A stretch of 64,000 nucleotides of DNA from Pseudomonas sp. H9 (GCF_004353925.1 NZ_SMOK01000005.1:167404-231403), one strand, 5' to 3'; positions 17,085 through 27,025 are shown, numbered from the stretch's first letter. The notes: generated by a model not told the origin, from the letters alone. Made by a program: numbers and translations.

Positions 17085-17113
17085 AAAAAGCCCCGGCATT
17101 GCCGGGGCTTTTT
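17085..17113 (+). terminator. Intrinsic terminator of gdhB
   Basis: AAAAAGCCCCGGC, a short ATT loop, then GCCGGGGCTTTTT. The symmetric A and T runs allow function on both strands. Confidence 0.93.
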
Positions 17114-17128
17114 GTTGGCGCTGTACTT

Positions 17129-17198
17129 GTGGGAGCGGGCTTGCCCCGCGACGCTGTTTGCCTGACACACCGCTATCGCGGGGCAAGCCCGCTCCTAC
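17129..17198. repeat. REP pair
   Basis: Inverted REP units between the convergent ends of gdhB and ppsR, placed between the gdhB terminator and the ppsR stop. Confidence 0.95.
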
Positions 17199-17203
17199 AG
17201 CTG

Positions 17204-18022
17204 TTACTTGAAGCGCCGCTCTACGCCTTTTTCCACGAGAATTTTCGCCGCAATCTCTTCCACCGAGAAATGCGTGGAGTTGATGTGGGGGATGTTCTCG
17301 CGACGGAACAGGCTTTCCACCTCGCGCACTTCAAATTCGCATTGGGCGAAGCTGGAATAGCGGCTGTTGGGCTTGCGTTCGTGACGAATGGCAGTCAAAC
17401 GGTCTGGGTCGATGGTCAGGCCGAACAGTTTGTGCTGGTGGTTCTTCAGGGCGTTGGGCAGCTGCAGGCGTTCCATGTCGTCTTCGGTCAACGGATAGTT
17501 GGCCGCGCGGATGCCGAATTGCATGGCCATGTACAGACAGGTTGGGGTTTTGCCGCAACGCGACACGCCCACCAGGATCAGATCGGCCTTGTCGTAGTAG
17601 TGGGTGCGTGCGCCGTCGTCGTTGTCCAGGGCAAAGTTGACCGCCTCGATGCGCTCCATGTAGTTGGAATTACCACCGATCGAGTGGGATTTGCCCACCG
17701 AATACGACGAGTGTGCCGTCAGTTCCTGCTCCAGTGGTGCCAGGAAGGTCGAAAAAATGTCGATCATGAAACCATTGGAGGTGGCTAGCACCTCTCGGAT
17801 ATCCTGATTGACGATGGTGTCGAAGATGATCGGACGGACGCCATCCTTTTCAGCGGCGCTATTGATTTGCTGTACCATAACCCGGGCTTTTTCCACGCTG
17901 TCGATGTACGGGCGTGTGAATTTATTGAACGGAATGGTATCGAACTGCGCTAGAAGACTTTGTCCCAGCGTCTCGGCTGTGATGCCGGTGCCATCGGAGA
18001 TAAAGAAAGCAGATCGTTTCAT
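17204..18022 (-). CDS. ppsR: PEP synthase regulatory kinase/pyrophosphorylase
   Basis: 272 residues from ATG 18022 ([15 protein letters not shown]), the conserved start of the PSRP family (DUF299); the frame runs upstream to 18103 but that part is not family-like. The P-loop is [10 protein letters not shown] near residue 147. The enzyme inactivates PEP synthase by ADP-dependent phosphorylation of a Thr next to the catalytic His and reactivates it by Pi-dependent pyrophosphorolysis. It is divergent from its target ppsA across 176 bp. Confidence 0.95.
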   Translation of the reverse strand: MKRSAFFISDGTGITAETLGQSLLAQFDTIPFNKFTRPYIDSVEKARVMVQQINSAAEKDGVRPIIFDTIVNQDIREVLATSNGFMIDIFSTFLAPLEQELTAHSSYSVGKSHSIGGNSNYMERIEAVNFALDNDDGARTHYYDKADLILVGVSRCGKTPTCLYMAMQFGIRAANYPLTEDDMERLQLPNALKNHQHKLFGLTIDPDRLTAIRHERKPNSRYSSFAQCEFEVREVESLFRRENIPHINSTHFSVEEIAAKILVEKGVERRFK

Positions 18023-18198
18023 TTGCGCCTTGGGCCTTAAGCTGATGACGAATCTTGGATATGATAGGTTCGGTTTACCGAACACGGCGTTCGGCATTCT
18101 CACTTATTTTCCAGGTCCAGGCCACAAGCGCCCGGCCAAGCCAGAGTAGGCAGGCGGGCGACCTGAGCTTTTCCAACACAGTTAGTGGAGAGATCACC

Positions 18199-20574
18199 TT
18201 GGTAGAGTACGTAGTTTCCCTCGATAAGCTCGGCGTCCATGATGTGGAGCATGTGGGGGGCAAGAACGCATCCCTCGGCGAGATGATCAGTAACCTCGCG
18301 GGTGCCGGTGTATCGGTTCCCGGCGGCTTTGCCACTACGGCTCAGGCGTACCGTGATTTTCTCGAGCAGAGTGGGCTGAACGCCCAGATCCATGCCGCGC
18401 TCGACGCGCTGGATGTTGATGACGTTAATGCCTTGGCCCGAACTGGCGCACAGATCCGTCAGTGGATCATGGAAGCCGAATTCCCCGAGCGTCTGAACAC
18501 CGAAATCCGCGCCGCCTTCGAGCACATGTCCCAGGGCAACCCGAACATGGCCGTTGCCGTGCGCTCGTCGGCTACCGCCGAAGACTTGCCTGACGCGTCG
18601 TTCGCCGGTCAGCAGGAAACCTTCCTGAACATTCGCGGCGTCGACAACGTCATTCGTGCGGCCAAGGAAGTATTCGCTTCCCTGTTCAACGACCGCGCCA
18701 TTTCCTACCGCGTACACCAGGGCTTTGACCACAAGCTGGTCGCCTTGTCTGCCGGCGTGCAGCGCATGGTGCGTTCGGAAACCGGTACTGCCGGTGTAAT
18801 GTTCACCCTCGACACCGAGTCGGGCTTCCGTGATGTCGTGTTCATCACTGGTGCTTACGGCCTGGGCGAAACCGTTGTACAAGGCGCGGTCAACCCAGAC
18901 GAGTTCTATGTCCACAAGGGCACGCTGGAAGCGGGCCGCCCGGCCATCCTGCGTCGCAACCTGGGCAGCAAGGCCATCAAGATGGTCTACGGCGAAGAAG
19001 CCAAGGCCGGTCGCTCGGTCAAGACTGTCGATGTCGACAAGGCCGACCGCACCCGTTTCTGCCTGAGCGATGCAGAAGTCAGCGAGCTGGCCAAGCAAGC
19101 CATGATCATCGAGAAGCACTACAAGTGCCCGATGGACATCGAATGGGCCAAAGATGGCGACGACGGCAAGCTGTACATCGTTCAGGCGCGTCCTGAAACC
19201 GTGAAGAGCCGTGCCCAAGCCAATGTCATGGAGCGTTACCTGCTCAAAGAAACCGGTACCGTGCTGGTTGAAGGCCGTGCCATTGGTCAGCGTATCGGCG
19301 CCGGCAAGGTGCGGATCATCAAAGACGTCTCGGAAATGGACAAAGTCCAGGCCGGCGACGTACTGGTATCGGACATGACCGACCCGGACTGGGAACCGGT
19401 CATGAAGCGCGCCAGCGCTATCGTCACCAACCGTGGCGGCCGTACTTGCCACGCGGCGATCATCGCCCGTGAGCTGGGCATTCCGGCTGTTGTCGGTTGC
19501 GGCAATGCGACCCAACTGCTCAAAGACGGCCAGGGTGTCACCGTTTCCTGCGCCGAAGGCGATACGGGTTTCATCTTCGAAGGCGAGCTGGGCTTTGACG
19601 TACGTCAGAACTCGGTGGATGCCATGCCAGAGCTGCCGTTCAAGATCATGATGAACGTCGGTAACCCGGACCGCGCCTTTGACTTTGCCCAGCTGCCTAA
19701 CGCCGGTGTCGGCCTGGCACGTCTGGAATTCATCATCAACCGCATGATCGGCGTGCACCCCAAGGCCCTGCTGAACTATGCAGGCCTGCCTGCAGAGCTC
19801 AAAGAGAGCGTTGACAAGCGTATCGCCGGTTACAACGACCCGGTTGGCTTCTACGTCGAGAAGCTGGTTGAAGGTATCAGCACCCTGGCGGCGGCGTTCT
19901 GGCCGAAGAAGGTCATCGTGCGTCTGTCGGACTTCAAGTCCAACGAATATGCCAACCTGATCGGCGGCAAGCTGTACGAGCCGGAAGAAGAAAACCCGAT
20001 GCTGGGCTTCCGCGGTGCTTCGCGTTACATCAGCGAAACCTTCCGTGACTGCTTCGAACTCGAATGCCGCGCACTCAAGCGCGTGCGCAATGAAATGGGC
20101 CTGACCAACGTCGAGATCATGGTGCCATTCGTGCGTACGCTGGGTGAAGCCAGCCAAGTGGTCGACCTGCTGGCCGAAAACGGCCTGGCACGTGGCGACA
20201 ACGGCCTGCGCGTGATCATGATGTGCGAGCTGCCGTCCAACGCGATTCTGGCGGAAGAGTTCCTTGAGTACTTCGATGGTTTCTCCATCGGTTCCAACGA
20301 CCTGACCCAGCTGACCTTGGGCCTGGACCGTGACTCGGGGATCATTGCCCACCTGTTCGATGAGCGTAACCCTGCGGTCAAGAAGCTGCTGGCCAATGCC
20401 ATCCAGGCCTGTAACAAGGCTGGTAAGTACATTGGTATCTGCGGCCAAGGCCCATCCGACCACCCGGACCTGGCCAAGTGGCTGATGGAACAGGGCATCG
20501 AAAGCGTCTCGCTGAACCCGGATTCGGTACTCGAAACCTGGTTCTTCCTGGCTGAAGGTCAGGCAGACAATTGA
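18199..20574 (+). CDS. ppsA: Phosphoenolpyruvate synthase
   Basis: 791 residues from a TTG start at 18199 (residues 2 on [10 protein letters not shown]) with GGAG eight bases upstream; the length equals that of pseudomonad PpsA. Domains are the N-terminal ATP grasp, the swivelling domain with [15 protein letters not shown] (catalytic His418, next to the Thr/Cys region used by PpsR), and the C-terminal PEP/pyruvate domain with GICGQGPSD (Cys748). It converts pyruvate, ATP and water to PEP, AMP and phosphate for gluconeogenesis. The divergent regulator ppsR shares the promoter region. Confidence 0.97.
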   Translation: MVEYVVSLDKLGVHDVEHVGGKNASLGEMISNLAGAGVSVPGGFATTAQAYRDFLEQSGLNAQIHAALDALDVDDVNALARTGAQIRQWIMEAEFPERLNTEIRAAFEHMSQGNPNMAVAVRSSATAEDLPDASFAGQQETFLNIRGVDNVIRAAKEVFASLFNDRAISYRVHQGFDHKLVALSAGVQRMVRSETGTAGVMFTLDTESGFRDVVFITGAYGLGETVVQGAVNPDEFYVHKGTLEAGRPAILRRNLGSKAIKMVYGEEAKAGRSVKTVDVDKADRTRFCLSDAEVSELAKQAMIIEKHYKCPMDIEWAKDGDDGKLYIVQARPETVKSRAQANVMERYLLKETGTVLVEGRAIGQRIGAGKVRIIKDVSEMDKVQAGDVLVSDMTDPDWEPVMKRASAIVTNRGGRTCHAAIIARELGIPAVVGCGNATQLLKDGQGVTVSCAEGDTGFIFEGELGFDVRQNSVDAMPELPFKIMMNVGNPDRAFDFAQLPNAGVGLARLEFIINRMIGVHPKALLNYAGLPAELKESVDKRIAGYNDPVGFYVEKLVEGISTLAAAFWPKKVIVRLSDFKSNEYANLIGGKLYEPEEENPMLGFRGASRYISETFRDCFELECRALKRVRNEMGLTNVEIMVPFVRTLGEASQVVDLLAENGLARGDNGLRVIMMCELPSNAILAEEFLEYFDGFSIGSNDLTQLTLGLDRDSGIIAHLFDERNPAVKKLLANAIQACNKAGKYIGICGQGPSDHPDLAKWLMEQGIESVSLNPDSVLETWFFLAEGQADN

Positions 20575-20584
20575 TGTGTTGAAC

Positions 20585-20616
20585 CGAAACCTTCACCGCC
20601 CCTCAGGTGGGTGAAG
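20585..20616 (+). terminator. Hairpin after ppsA
   Basis: AACCTTCACC pairs with GGTGAAGGTT around a short loop just after the ppsA stop. The downstream T-run is weak (TTTCG), so termination may be partial. Confidence 0.6.
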
Positions 20617-20680
20617 GTTTCGACCGTATTCCAGGGCGTGTTCCAGTGATGGTTCCCGCCCTTTTTCGTGCAAGAAACCT

Positions 20681-21679
20681 ATGCAAAGCAGCAGTTCTCT
20701 ATTTCCCGTGGCCTTGCTCAGCGCTGAGCGTCGCGGTGATCTGAGCGAAGACGTTTACCGGATCAAGGCCGGTAACAGCCCGGATCGCACCGTTGAGCTG
20801 GCCGTCACCCGTCTCGGTATGGCCGATCAGGCCCAGGTGCGCGGCGCCCCGGTGATTTTGCTGCATGGCAGCTTTTCCAATCGACGTTTCTGGTATTCGC
20901 CCAAGGGTGTTGGCCTGGGTGCCTACCTGGCACGCGCCGGATTCGATGTATGGATTCCGGAAATGCGCGGTCACGGCCTGTCGCCGCGCAACCACGCGTA
21001 TCGGCACAACCGCGTCGCCGATTACGCCCAATACGATTTGCCGGTCATTGCCGCCTTTGTCACAGAGCAATGTGGCCGCGCGGCGCACTGGATTGGCCAC
21101 TCCTTGGGGGGCACCACGCTGGCAGCGGCCCTTGGTGGTCAGTACCTGGGCACCGAGCAGGTGGCCAGTGCGGCCTTTTTTGGCACGCAAGTCAGTCGTA
21201 CCTATTGGCCTTTGAAGTTTCCGCCAGTGGAGTGGGGTGGGCGTTTGCTGCTCAAGCGCTTTGCACAGTTGTCCGGTTCGCGGCTCAAGCGTGGCCCGGA
21301 GGACGAACCCATTGGCCTGGCTTTGGAAAGCATGCGCTGGTTTGGCTTGTTCGGTCGCTTTGGCGACAAAGAGCGCGACTGGTGGGCCGGCCTGGCCGAG
21401 GTCGATGTGCCAGTGCTAGCCGTTGCTGCCGCCAATGATCATCAAGACCCGGTGTGGGCCTGTCGCAAACTGTTTGAGCAGTTGGGCAGTGAGCACAAGC
21501 AGTTTGTGCGCCTGGGCAGTGATACGGGCTTCGACAATTTCGGGCATGTCGACATGCTGGTCAGTAAACCGGCGCAGGCTCAGGTCTGGCCGCTGGTCGA
21601 GCGCTGGCTGCACAATCCATTGATGCCACTGCTGGAAGAAGCCGCGCCAAGCGTTTCGCCGCAGCCCGGTTATCGCTAA
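20681..21679 (+). CDS. Alpha/beta fold hydrolase
   Basis: 332 residues. The fold is shown by ILLHGSFSNRRFWYSPKG (oxyanion region, residues 59-76), EMRGHGLSPRN and the nucleophile elbow GHSLGG; an acid in AAANDHQD and a His in FGHVDML complete a plausible triad. The same gene stands next to ppsA in P. aeruginosa, where it is called a probable esterase/lipase. The natural substrate is unknown. It precedes rraA by 90 bp on the same strand. Confidence 0.88.
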   Translation: MQSSSSLFPVALLSAERRGDLSEDVYRIKAGNSPDRTVELAVTRLGMADQAQVRGAPVILLHGSFSNRRFWYSPKGVGLGAYLARAGFDVWIPEMRGHGLSPRNHAYRHNRVADYAQYDLPVIAAFVTEQCGRAAHWIGHSLGGTTLAAALGGQYLGTEQVASAAFFGTQVSRTYWPLKFPPVEWGGRLLLKRFAQLSGSRLKRGPEDEPIGLALESMRWFGLFGRFGDKERDWWAGLAEVDVPVLAVAAANDHQDPVWACRKLFEQLGSEHKQFVRLGSDTGFDNFGHVDMLVSKPAQAQVWPLVERWLHNPLMPLLEEAAPSVSPQPGYR

Positions 21680-21768
21680 GATGGCTAAAGCTGTAGCGCT
21701 GTACCTCGTCTCATCAATGACACTGCGACATTCACATCCATTGTCTTGGCACTCGACAGGAGTTACCC

Positions 21769-22257
21769 ATGCATTACCTCACGCCCGATTTGTGCGACGC
21801 CTATCCGGACCTGGTACAGGTACTGGAGCCGATGTTCAGCAACTTCGGTGGTCGCGATTCCTTCGGAGGGCAAATCGTCACCATCAAGTGCTTTGAGGAC
21901 AACTCCCTGGTCAAGGAGCAGGTTGACCTCGATGGTAAGGGTAAAGTGCTGGTGGTGGACGGTGGCGGTTCGCTACGCCGGGCGCTGCTGGGTGACATGC
22001 TTGCCGAAAAAGCGGCCAAAAATGGTTGGGAAGGCCTGGTGATCTACGGTTGCATCCGCGATGTGGATGTCATTGCCCAGACCGACGTCGGCGTGCAGGC
22101 CCTGGCCAGCCACCCGATGAAAACCGACAAACGCGGTATTGGCGACCTCAATGTGGCGGTGACATTTGCCGGGGTCACCTTCCGCCCGGGTGAGTACATC
22201 TATGCCGACAACAATGGTGTGATTGTCTCGCCAAGCCCGCTGAAAATGCCGGAATAA
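21769..22257 (+). CDS. rraA: Regulator of RNase E activity RraA
   Basis: 162 residues with the RraA core: [14 protein letters not shown] near residue 28 and a glycine-rich [18 protein letters not shown] around 62. RraA is a trimeric protein that binds the degradosome scaffold region of RNase E and inhibits mRNA decay; family members in pseudomonads also keep 4-hydroxy-4-methyl-2-oxoglutarate aldolase-like features, so older annotations call it a methyltransferase or aldolase. AGGAGTTACCC precedes the start. Confidence 0.94.
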   Translation: MHYLTPDLCDAYPDLVQVLEPMFSNFGGRDSFGGQIVTIKCFEDNSLVKEQVDLDGKGKVLVVDGGGSLRRALLGDMLAEKAAKNGWEGLVIYGCIRDVDVIAQTDVGVQALASHPMKTDKRGIGDLNVAVTFAGVTFRPGEYIYADNNGVIVSPSPLKMPE

Positions 22258-22284
22258 GCCTACAAACCGCGAAGTGGAGCAGGA

Positions 22285-23280
22285 ATGTTCGAGGAAGAGA
22301 ACGCGCAGTGGGGCCTGGTGCATGCCCTGCTGCTCGACGGTAAAGGCGGTGCGCGTTCGATTGCTCGAACTGAACTGGATGACTTGCAACTGCAGCCTGA
22401 GCAAAGCCTCTGGCTGCACTGGGACCGCAGTCATCCCCAGACCCGGACCTGGCTGCGCCACGACAGTGGCCTGAGCGAGTTCGCCTGCGACCTGCTCCTC
22501 GAAGAAAATACCCGCCCACGCTTGCTGACCTTGCCAGACGAGCAAATGCTGCTGTTTCTGCGTGGGGTCAACCTCAATCCGGGGGCCGAGCCTGAAGACA
22601 TGGTTTCGGTGCGCATCTTCGCCCAGGCGCAACGGGTAATCTCGCTGCGCCTGCGGCCCTTGCGCGCCAGTGACGAGTTGCTCCAGCAACTGGCCGAAGG
22701 CCGTGGCCCGAAGACCGCCTCCGAGCTGTTGTTGAGCATGGCGCAATTGTTGACCGAAAAGGTTCAGGCGCTGGTAAGCGACCTTTCCGAAGTGGTCGAT
22801 CTGGAAGAGGAAAAGCTTGAAGCCGATCCACGCTATGCCCCGGAACAGGGCTCCTTGCAGCAGATCCGCCGTCGCGCCGCCGGCCTGCGCCGCTTCCTCG
22901 CCCCGCAACGCGAACTGTATGCACAGATGGCGCGCGGTAAATGGAGCTGGTTCGCCACCGACGATGCCGACTACTGGAACGAGCTGAACAACAGCCTGAT
23001 CCGCTACCTCGAAGAGCTGGAGCTGACTCGCGAACGGGCGGCCCTGGTGCTGGAGAGTGAAGACCGGCGGCGTGCAGAGCGGATGAATCGGACGATGTAC
23101 CGCTTCGGTATCATCACCTGCATTTTCCTGCCCATGAGTTTTGTCACCGGCTTGTTGGGCATCAACGTCGGCGGTATTCCCGGTGCAGAAAGCCCCTATG
23201 GCTTCCTGTTTGCCAGCCTGTTGGTGCTGGCCCTGGCGCTGGGGCAGTGGTGGTTGTTCCGCCGTCTGCGTTGGGTGTAG
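22285..23280 (+). CDS. cmaX: CorA/ZntB-family divalent metal transporter CmaX
   Basis: 331 residues. A long soluble N-terminal domain with a coiled-coil region (VVDLEEEKLEAD near 175) leads to two C-terminal helices. The family motif GMN is replaced by GIN in TGLLGINVGGIPG, as in ZntB-type proteins. It belongs to the cmaX-cfrX-cmpX-sigX-oprF locus conserved in pseudomonads. The start has GGAGCAGGA before it. Confidence 0.9.
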   Translation: MFEEENAQWGLVHALLLDGKGGARSIARTELDDLQLQPEQSLWLHWDRSHPQTRTWLRHDSGLSEFACDLLLEENTRPRLLTLPDEQMLLFLRGVNLNPGAEPEDMVSVRIFAQAQRVISLRLRPLRASDELLQQLAEGRGPKTASELLLSMAQLLTEKVQALVSDLSEVVDLEEEKLEADPRYAPEQGSLQQIRRRAAGLRRFLAPQRELYAQMARGKWSWFATDDADYWNELNNSLIRYLEELELTRERAALVLESEDRRRAERMNRTMYRFGIITCIFLPMSFVTGLLGINVGGIPGAESPYGFLFASLLVLALALGQWWLFRRLRWV

Positions 23281-23381
23281 TGCCGTGTATCGTGTGAACG
23301 TACAGTCACTAACTGTCCGCCGAGTTCATGTGACCTGCGCCGAGACCACCTCGTCTTTGACAGATATTGCGCGAGGTGCCC

Positions 23382-23630
23382 ATGCACGATCCGTTTGAAG
23401 AATCCCTGCGAGACCTGCTCAAGGCATCCCCGTCCGGCCAGGACCGTGACGATGACGCCTGCCTTGGGCGTGTCCTGAAAACCGCCAACCGTCAGGTCGG
23501 TGCGGGCGATCTGTTCAGCTTGCTTGGCCGCTGGAGCCAGGCGCTGATGATCGCCGTGAACAATGGTTCGGCGCATGTTGCGCCGGTCCGCCGTAACGCT
23601 ACCGCTCGTAAAGCTGATAAGGCCGATTGA
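23382..23630 (+). CDS. cfrX: Small conserved protein CfrX
   Basis: 82 residues from ATG 23382 (MHDPFEESLRDLLK) with GAGG five bases upstream. It is polar and has no membrane segment; a basic tail (RRNATARKADKAD) ends the protein. It stands between cmaX and cmpX, with its stop 2 bp before the cmpX start, so it is cotranscribed with cmpX. The name comes from the conserved P. aeruginosa locus; no function is established to my knowledge. Confidence 0.85.
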   Translation: MHDPFEESLRDLLKASPSGQDRDDDACLGRVLKTANRQVGAGDLFSLLGRWSQALMIAVNNGSAHVAPVRRNATARKADKAD

Positions 23631-23632
23631 CT

Positions 23633-24457
23633 ATGGAACTTAATCTCTGGACCCAGAGCTTGCTCACCGCGATGACCGCGTTGTGGACCAAAGTGGCGAA
23701 CTTCATCCCTAATCTGTTCGGCGCCCTGGTTGTGGTGCTGCTGGGCTTTGTCGTTGCCAAGCTGCTCGACACCTTGCTCTCGAAGTTGCTGGCCAAGCTT
23801 GGCCTGGACCGCCTGATGGGCGGTACCGGCCTGACCAAAATGCTCGACCGCGTTGGCATTCAGGTACCGATCTCGACCCTGATCGGCAAGATCGTCTACT
23901 GGTTCGTGTTGTTGATCTTCCTCGTCTCGGCCGCGGAATCGCTGGGCCTTGAGCGCGTGTCGGCTACTCTCGACATGCTTGCACTGTACTTGCCGAAGGT
24001 GTTCGGTGCGGCCCTGGTGTTGCTGGCCGGTGTATTGCTGGCGCAGTTGGTCAATGGTCTGGTGCGTGGTGCTGCCGAAGGTATCGGCCTGGAGTATGCC
24101 GCCGGTGTTGGGCGTATTGCTCAGGGCCTGGTCATTATCATCAGTATTTCAGTGGCAATCAGCCAGCTTGAGGTCAAAACCGACCTGCTCAACCATGTCA
24201 TCGTCATCGGTTTGATTACCGTTGGTCTGGCTGTTGCCCTGGCGATGGGCCTTGGCAGCCGCGAAATTGCCGGGCAGATTCTGGCTGGAATCTACGTACG
24301 TGAGCTTTATCAGGTGGGCCAATACGTGCAGGTTGGAGAGGTCGAAGGGCAAATCGAGGAAATCGGCACAGTCAAAACGACGCTGCTGACCGATGATGGC
24401 GAATTGGTCTCTTTGTCCAATCGGATCCTACTCGAGCAGCGAGTCAATAGCCGTTAA
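23633..24457 (+). CDS. cmpX: MscS-related membrane protein CmpX
   Basis: 274 residues with four or five hydrophobic helices (about 15-35, 75-95, 115-135, 160-180, 185-205) and a small C-terminal cytoplasmic beta domain (VGEVEGQIEEIGTVKTTLL) typical of MscS-like channels. CmpX lies directly upstream of sigX in pseudomonads and has been linked to SigX and cell-envelope stress output. The ATG at 23633 is chosen over the in-frame TTG 23627, which overlaps the cfrX stop. Confidence 0.92.
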   Translation: MELNLWTQSLLTAMTALWTKVANFIPNLFGALVVVLLGFVVAKLLDTLLSKLLAKLGLDRLMGGTGLTKMLDRVGIQVPISTLIGKIVYWFVLLIFLVSAAESLGLERVSATLDMLALYLPKVFGAALVLLAGVLLAQLVNGLVRGAAEGIGLEYAAGVGRIAQGLVIIISISVAISQLEVKTDLLNHVIVIGLITVGLAVALAMGLGSREIAGQILAGIYVRELYQVGQYVQVGEVEGQIEEIGTVKTTLLTDDGELVSLSNRILLEQRVNSR

Positions 24458-24546
24458 CCGGGTAATCCTGCTAATGTATGCCGCCGCAAAATTACCCCAG
24501 GCAGGGGTAAGCGGCGACATTGACCTGACTGTCGGCCAGATTCGTT

Positions 24547-25137
24547 TTGAATAAAGTTCACTCGCTGCCCATGCGTTACGACCCCCGCGAGCTCACTGAT
24601 GAGGAGTTGGTGGCGCGTTCGCATGAGGAGCTGTTTCATGTTACTCGCGCGTATGAGGAGCTCATGCGGCGCTATCAGCGGACGCTTTTTAACGTGTGTT
24701 CGCGTTATCTAGGGAACGATCGGGACGCTGATGATGTCTGTCAGGAGGTGATGCTCAAGGTGCTCTATGGTTTGAAGAACTTTGAGGGTAAATCAAAGTT
24801 CAAGACCTGGCTCTACAGCATCACCTATAACGAATGCATCACCCAGTATCGCAAGGAGCGGCGCAAGCGACGACTGATGGATGCCTTGAGTCTTGATCCA
24901 CTTGAGGAAGCCTCGGAAGAGAAGGCGCCGAAACCTGAAGAGAAGGGTGGGCTGGATAAGTGGCTAGTGCATGTTAATCCGATTGACCGTGAAATTCTGG
25001 TGCTACGTTTTGTCGCAGAACTGGAATTCCAGGAAATCGCCGATATCATGCATATGGGCCTTAGCGCAACGAAAATGCGGTACAAACGTGCGCTAGACAA
25101 GCTACGTGAGAAATTTGCGGGCCTGGCTGAAACTTAG
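24547..25137 (+). CDS. sigX: ECF sigma factor SigX
   Basis: 196 residues starting at TTG (MNKVHSLP). Sigma-2 covers about 30-95 with DADDVCQEVMLKVL and KFKTWLYSITYN; sigma-4 covers 140-190 with FQEIADIMHMGLSATKMRYKRAL. The linker is acidic (EEASEEKAPKPEEK). No anti-sigma factor gene is adjacent, as expected for SigX. SigX directs part of oprF transcription and controls fatty acid and envelope genes in pseudomonads. oprF follows after 110 bp. Confidence 0.96.
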   Translation: MNKVHSLPMRYDPRELTDEELVARSHEELFHVTRAYEELMRRYQRTLFNVCSRYLGNDRDADDVCQEVMLKVLYGLKNFEGKSKFKTWLYSITYNECITQYRKERRKRRLMDALSLDPLEEASEEKAPKPEEKGGLDKWLVHVNPIDREILVLRFVAELEFQEIADIMHMGLSATKMRYKRALDKLREKFAGLAET

Positions 25138-25163
25138 TCGCGCGCAAATATCTCTAACGTACC

Positions 25164-25185
25164 GGCAAGTTCTGCTAAACTTGCC
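25164..25185 (+). other. Perfect hairpin between sigX and oprF
   Basis: GGCAAGTT, a CTGCTA loop and AACTTGCC form an 8-bp perfect stem 27 bp after the sigX stop. No T-run follows. It may attenuate read-through from sigX, process the transcript, or be a protein site. Confidence 0.7.
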
Positions 25186-25247
25186 GTCGAGTTGTCCCCC
25201 GGATGTTGGTGGGACTGCTTAACTATCACCAGATGGGGATTTAACGG

Positions 25248-26285
25248 ATGAAATTGAAAAACACCTTGGGCTTGGCCATTGGTTCTCTGGTAGCCGTCAC
25301 TTCGCTCGGCGCTCTGGCACAAGGCCAAGGCGCGGTTGAGATCGAAGGTAACGTTACCAAGCAGTACTACGATAGCGAGCGCAATTTCAAGAACGACGGC
25401 ACCAACCCTGGTGTTCGCCTCGGTTACTTCCTGACCGACGACCTGTCGCTGGACCTGGGTTACAACGAAACCCATAACGCCCGTGGCGAAGTCTTCAACA
25501 AAGACATCAAAGGTTCCAAAGCCAAGCTCGACGCTACCTACCACCTGGGTACCGTAGGCGACGCAGTGCGTCCTTACGTTTCCGCTGGTTTCGCGCACGA
25601 GAGCCTGGGCCAGGCGACCAACAACGGTCGTGACCACTCCACCTTCGCCAACCTGGGCGCTGGCGCCAAGTGGTACATCACTGACATGTTCTTCGCCCGT
25701 GCTGGCGTTGAAGCCATGTACAACATCGACAACGGCAACACCGAGTGGGGTCCGACCGTTGGTCTGGGTCTGAACTTCGGTGGTAGCGGTGGCAAAGTTG
25801 CTCCTGCTCCAGCTCCAGTTGCTGAAGTCTGCTCCGACAGCGACAACGACGGCGTTTGCGACAACGTCGACAAGTGCCCAGACACCCCAGCCAACGTTAC
25901 CGTTGACGCTGACGGCTGCCCGGCTGTTGCCGAAGTCGTACGTGTTGAGCTGGACGTCAAGTTCGACTTCGACAAGTCGGTCGTCAAGCAGAACAGCTAC
26001 GGTGATATCAAAAACCTGGCTGACTTCATGAAGCAGTACCCACAAACCACCACCACTGTTGAAGGTCACACTGACTCCGTCGGTCCTGACGCTTACAACC
26101 AGAAGCTGTCTGAGCGTCGTGCAAACGCCGTTAAGCAGGTTCTGACCAACGAATACGGCGTAGAATCGAGCCGTGTTGAGTCGGTTGGCTACGGTGAAAC
26201 CCGTCCGGTTGCTGACAACGCTACCGACGCTGGTCGTGCTGTTAACCGTCGCGTAGAAGCACAAGTAGAAGCTCAAGCCAAGTAA
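25248..26285 (+). CDS. oprF: Major outer-membrane porin OprF
   Basis: 345 residues. Signal peptide MKLKNTLGLA through about residue 24 (GALA cleavage), an eight-stranded N-terminal beta-barrel to about 180, an APAPAP hinge, a thrombospondin-type-3 segment with four Cys (EVCSDSDNDGVCDN, KCPDTPA, DGCP), and an OmpA-like peptidoglycan-binding C-terminus with GHTDSVGPDAYNQKLSERR. It is the general porin and structural link between outer membrane and peptidoglycan. Codon use is highly biased, as expected for an abundant protein. It ends in a strong terminator. Confidence 0.98.
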   Translation: MKLKNTLGLAIGSLVAVTSLGALAQGQGAVEIEGNVTKQYYDSERNFKNDGTNPGVRLGYFLTDDLSLDLGYNETHNARGEVFNKDIKGSKAKLDATYHLGTVGDAVRPYVSAGFAHESLGQATNNGRDHSTFANLGAGAKWYITDMFFARAGVEAMYNIDNGNTEWGPTVGLGLNFGGSGGKVAPAPAPVAEVCSDSDNDGVCDNVDKCPDTPANVTVDADGCPAVAEVVRVELDVKFDFDKSVVKQNSYGDIKNLADFMKQYPQTTTTVEGHTDSVGPDAYNQKLSERRANAVKQVLTNEYGVESSRVESVGYGETRPVADNATDAGRAVNRRVEAQVEAQAK

Positions 26286-26301
26286 TTGGTAAGCGCCCTA
26301 C

Positions 26302-26334
26302 AAAAAAGCCCGGCTTAGGCCGGGCTTTTTTTTT
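26302..26334 (+). terminator. Intrinsic terminator of oprF
   Basis: AGCCCGGC, loop TTAG, GCCGGGCT followed by eight or more T; upstream A-run makes it symmetric. It lies 17 bp after the stop. Confidence 0.95.
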
Positions 26335-26418
26335 GGTTCACGAATTGTCGGGGAGTAATTGGCTTTGGCTTTGGCTTTGAGCGCTGCGGGTTTATCCGTT
26401 CGGTGTGGTGGCTCCTCA

Positions 26419-26660
26419 GGCCCCTTCCGCCTTTACGGCGGCTGACTTTTTTCTTGGAAAAAGTCAGCAAAACCGCTGGCTCCTGCATCCGGCCCTACGC
26501 TGCGCTTCGGGTTCCTTCGCTCCGGCGCCCTCCAGGCCCGCGCGGCCTACGACTTGCTACGCAAGCCTACATCTCGCGCCTTCGGCACAGCCGAAGGGTG
26601 CTTACGCACCTGGCCCTCCAGGCACCTCCACTCAGCCTCCTGAAGTCGCAAAGTTACGGG
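26419..26660 (+). repeat. Dispersed 240-bp module, copy B
   Basis: About 242 bp matching copy A (11534-11776) over its full length, with the same order of internal hairpins and the same end CCTGAAGTCGCAAAGTTACG. Open frames inside translate to low-complexity Pro/Ala/Ser peptides that mirror those of copy A and are not supported as genes. Confidence 0.88.
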
Positions 26661-26702
26661 CAGCGCCTGCGCTGGCGTTATCTTCGATAGCTGCAAGTTT
26701 TT

Positions 26703-26779
26703 AGCTCTTAGCTCTTAGCTCTTAGCTCTTAGCTCTTAGCTTTTAGCTTTTAGCTTTTAGCTTTTAGCTTTTAGCTCTT
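26703..26779. repeat. Heptanucleotide tandem array, 11 units
   Basis: Eleven phased 7-bp units: five AGCTCTT, five AGCTTTT and a last AGCTCTT. As in the array at 11792, AGCT recurs every 7 bp and two unit variants occur in blocks. The array follows copy B and precedes inverted copy C. Confidence 0.95.
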
Positions 26780-26809
26780 GTGTACACGATGGTTCAGACG
26801 CTGCGGTCT

Positions 26810-27025
26810 GCGACTTCAGGAGGCCGAGTGGAGGTATTGCGTAGTGAGGTGACGGGCAGGAGCCCGTCAAGCGCTTCGGGCCATGGATGGCCCGTTAGCG
26901 CGGTCCTCACGGGAGCAATACCGGAAGGAGGGAACCCGGAGCGCAGCGTAGGGCCGGATGCAGGAGCGAGCGGTTTTGCCTACTTTGCCCAAGAGCAAAG
27001 TAGGCCGCCGTAAAGGCGGAAGGGG
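26810..27025 (-). repeat. Dispersed module, inverted copy C
   Basis: Its ends match those of copies A and B in reverse (GCGACTTCAGGAGGCCGAGT at the left, CCGTAAAGGCGGAAGGGG at the right), but the centre differs and holds other hairpins (GACGGGC with GCCCGTC; GGGCCATGGATGGCCC). With copy B it makes a large inverted structure around the heptamer array. No gene was found between oprF and cobA (26286-27188). Confidence 0.82.

Noticed and set aside
18100..20463. 787-codon open frame antisense to ppsA
   Set aside because: Shadow of a highly biased GC-rich gene; no recognisable motifs or ribosome site.
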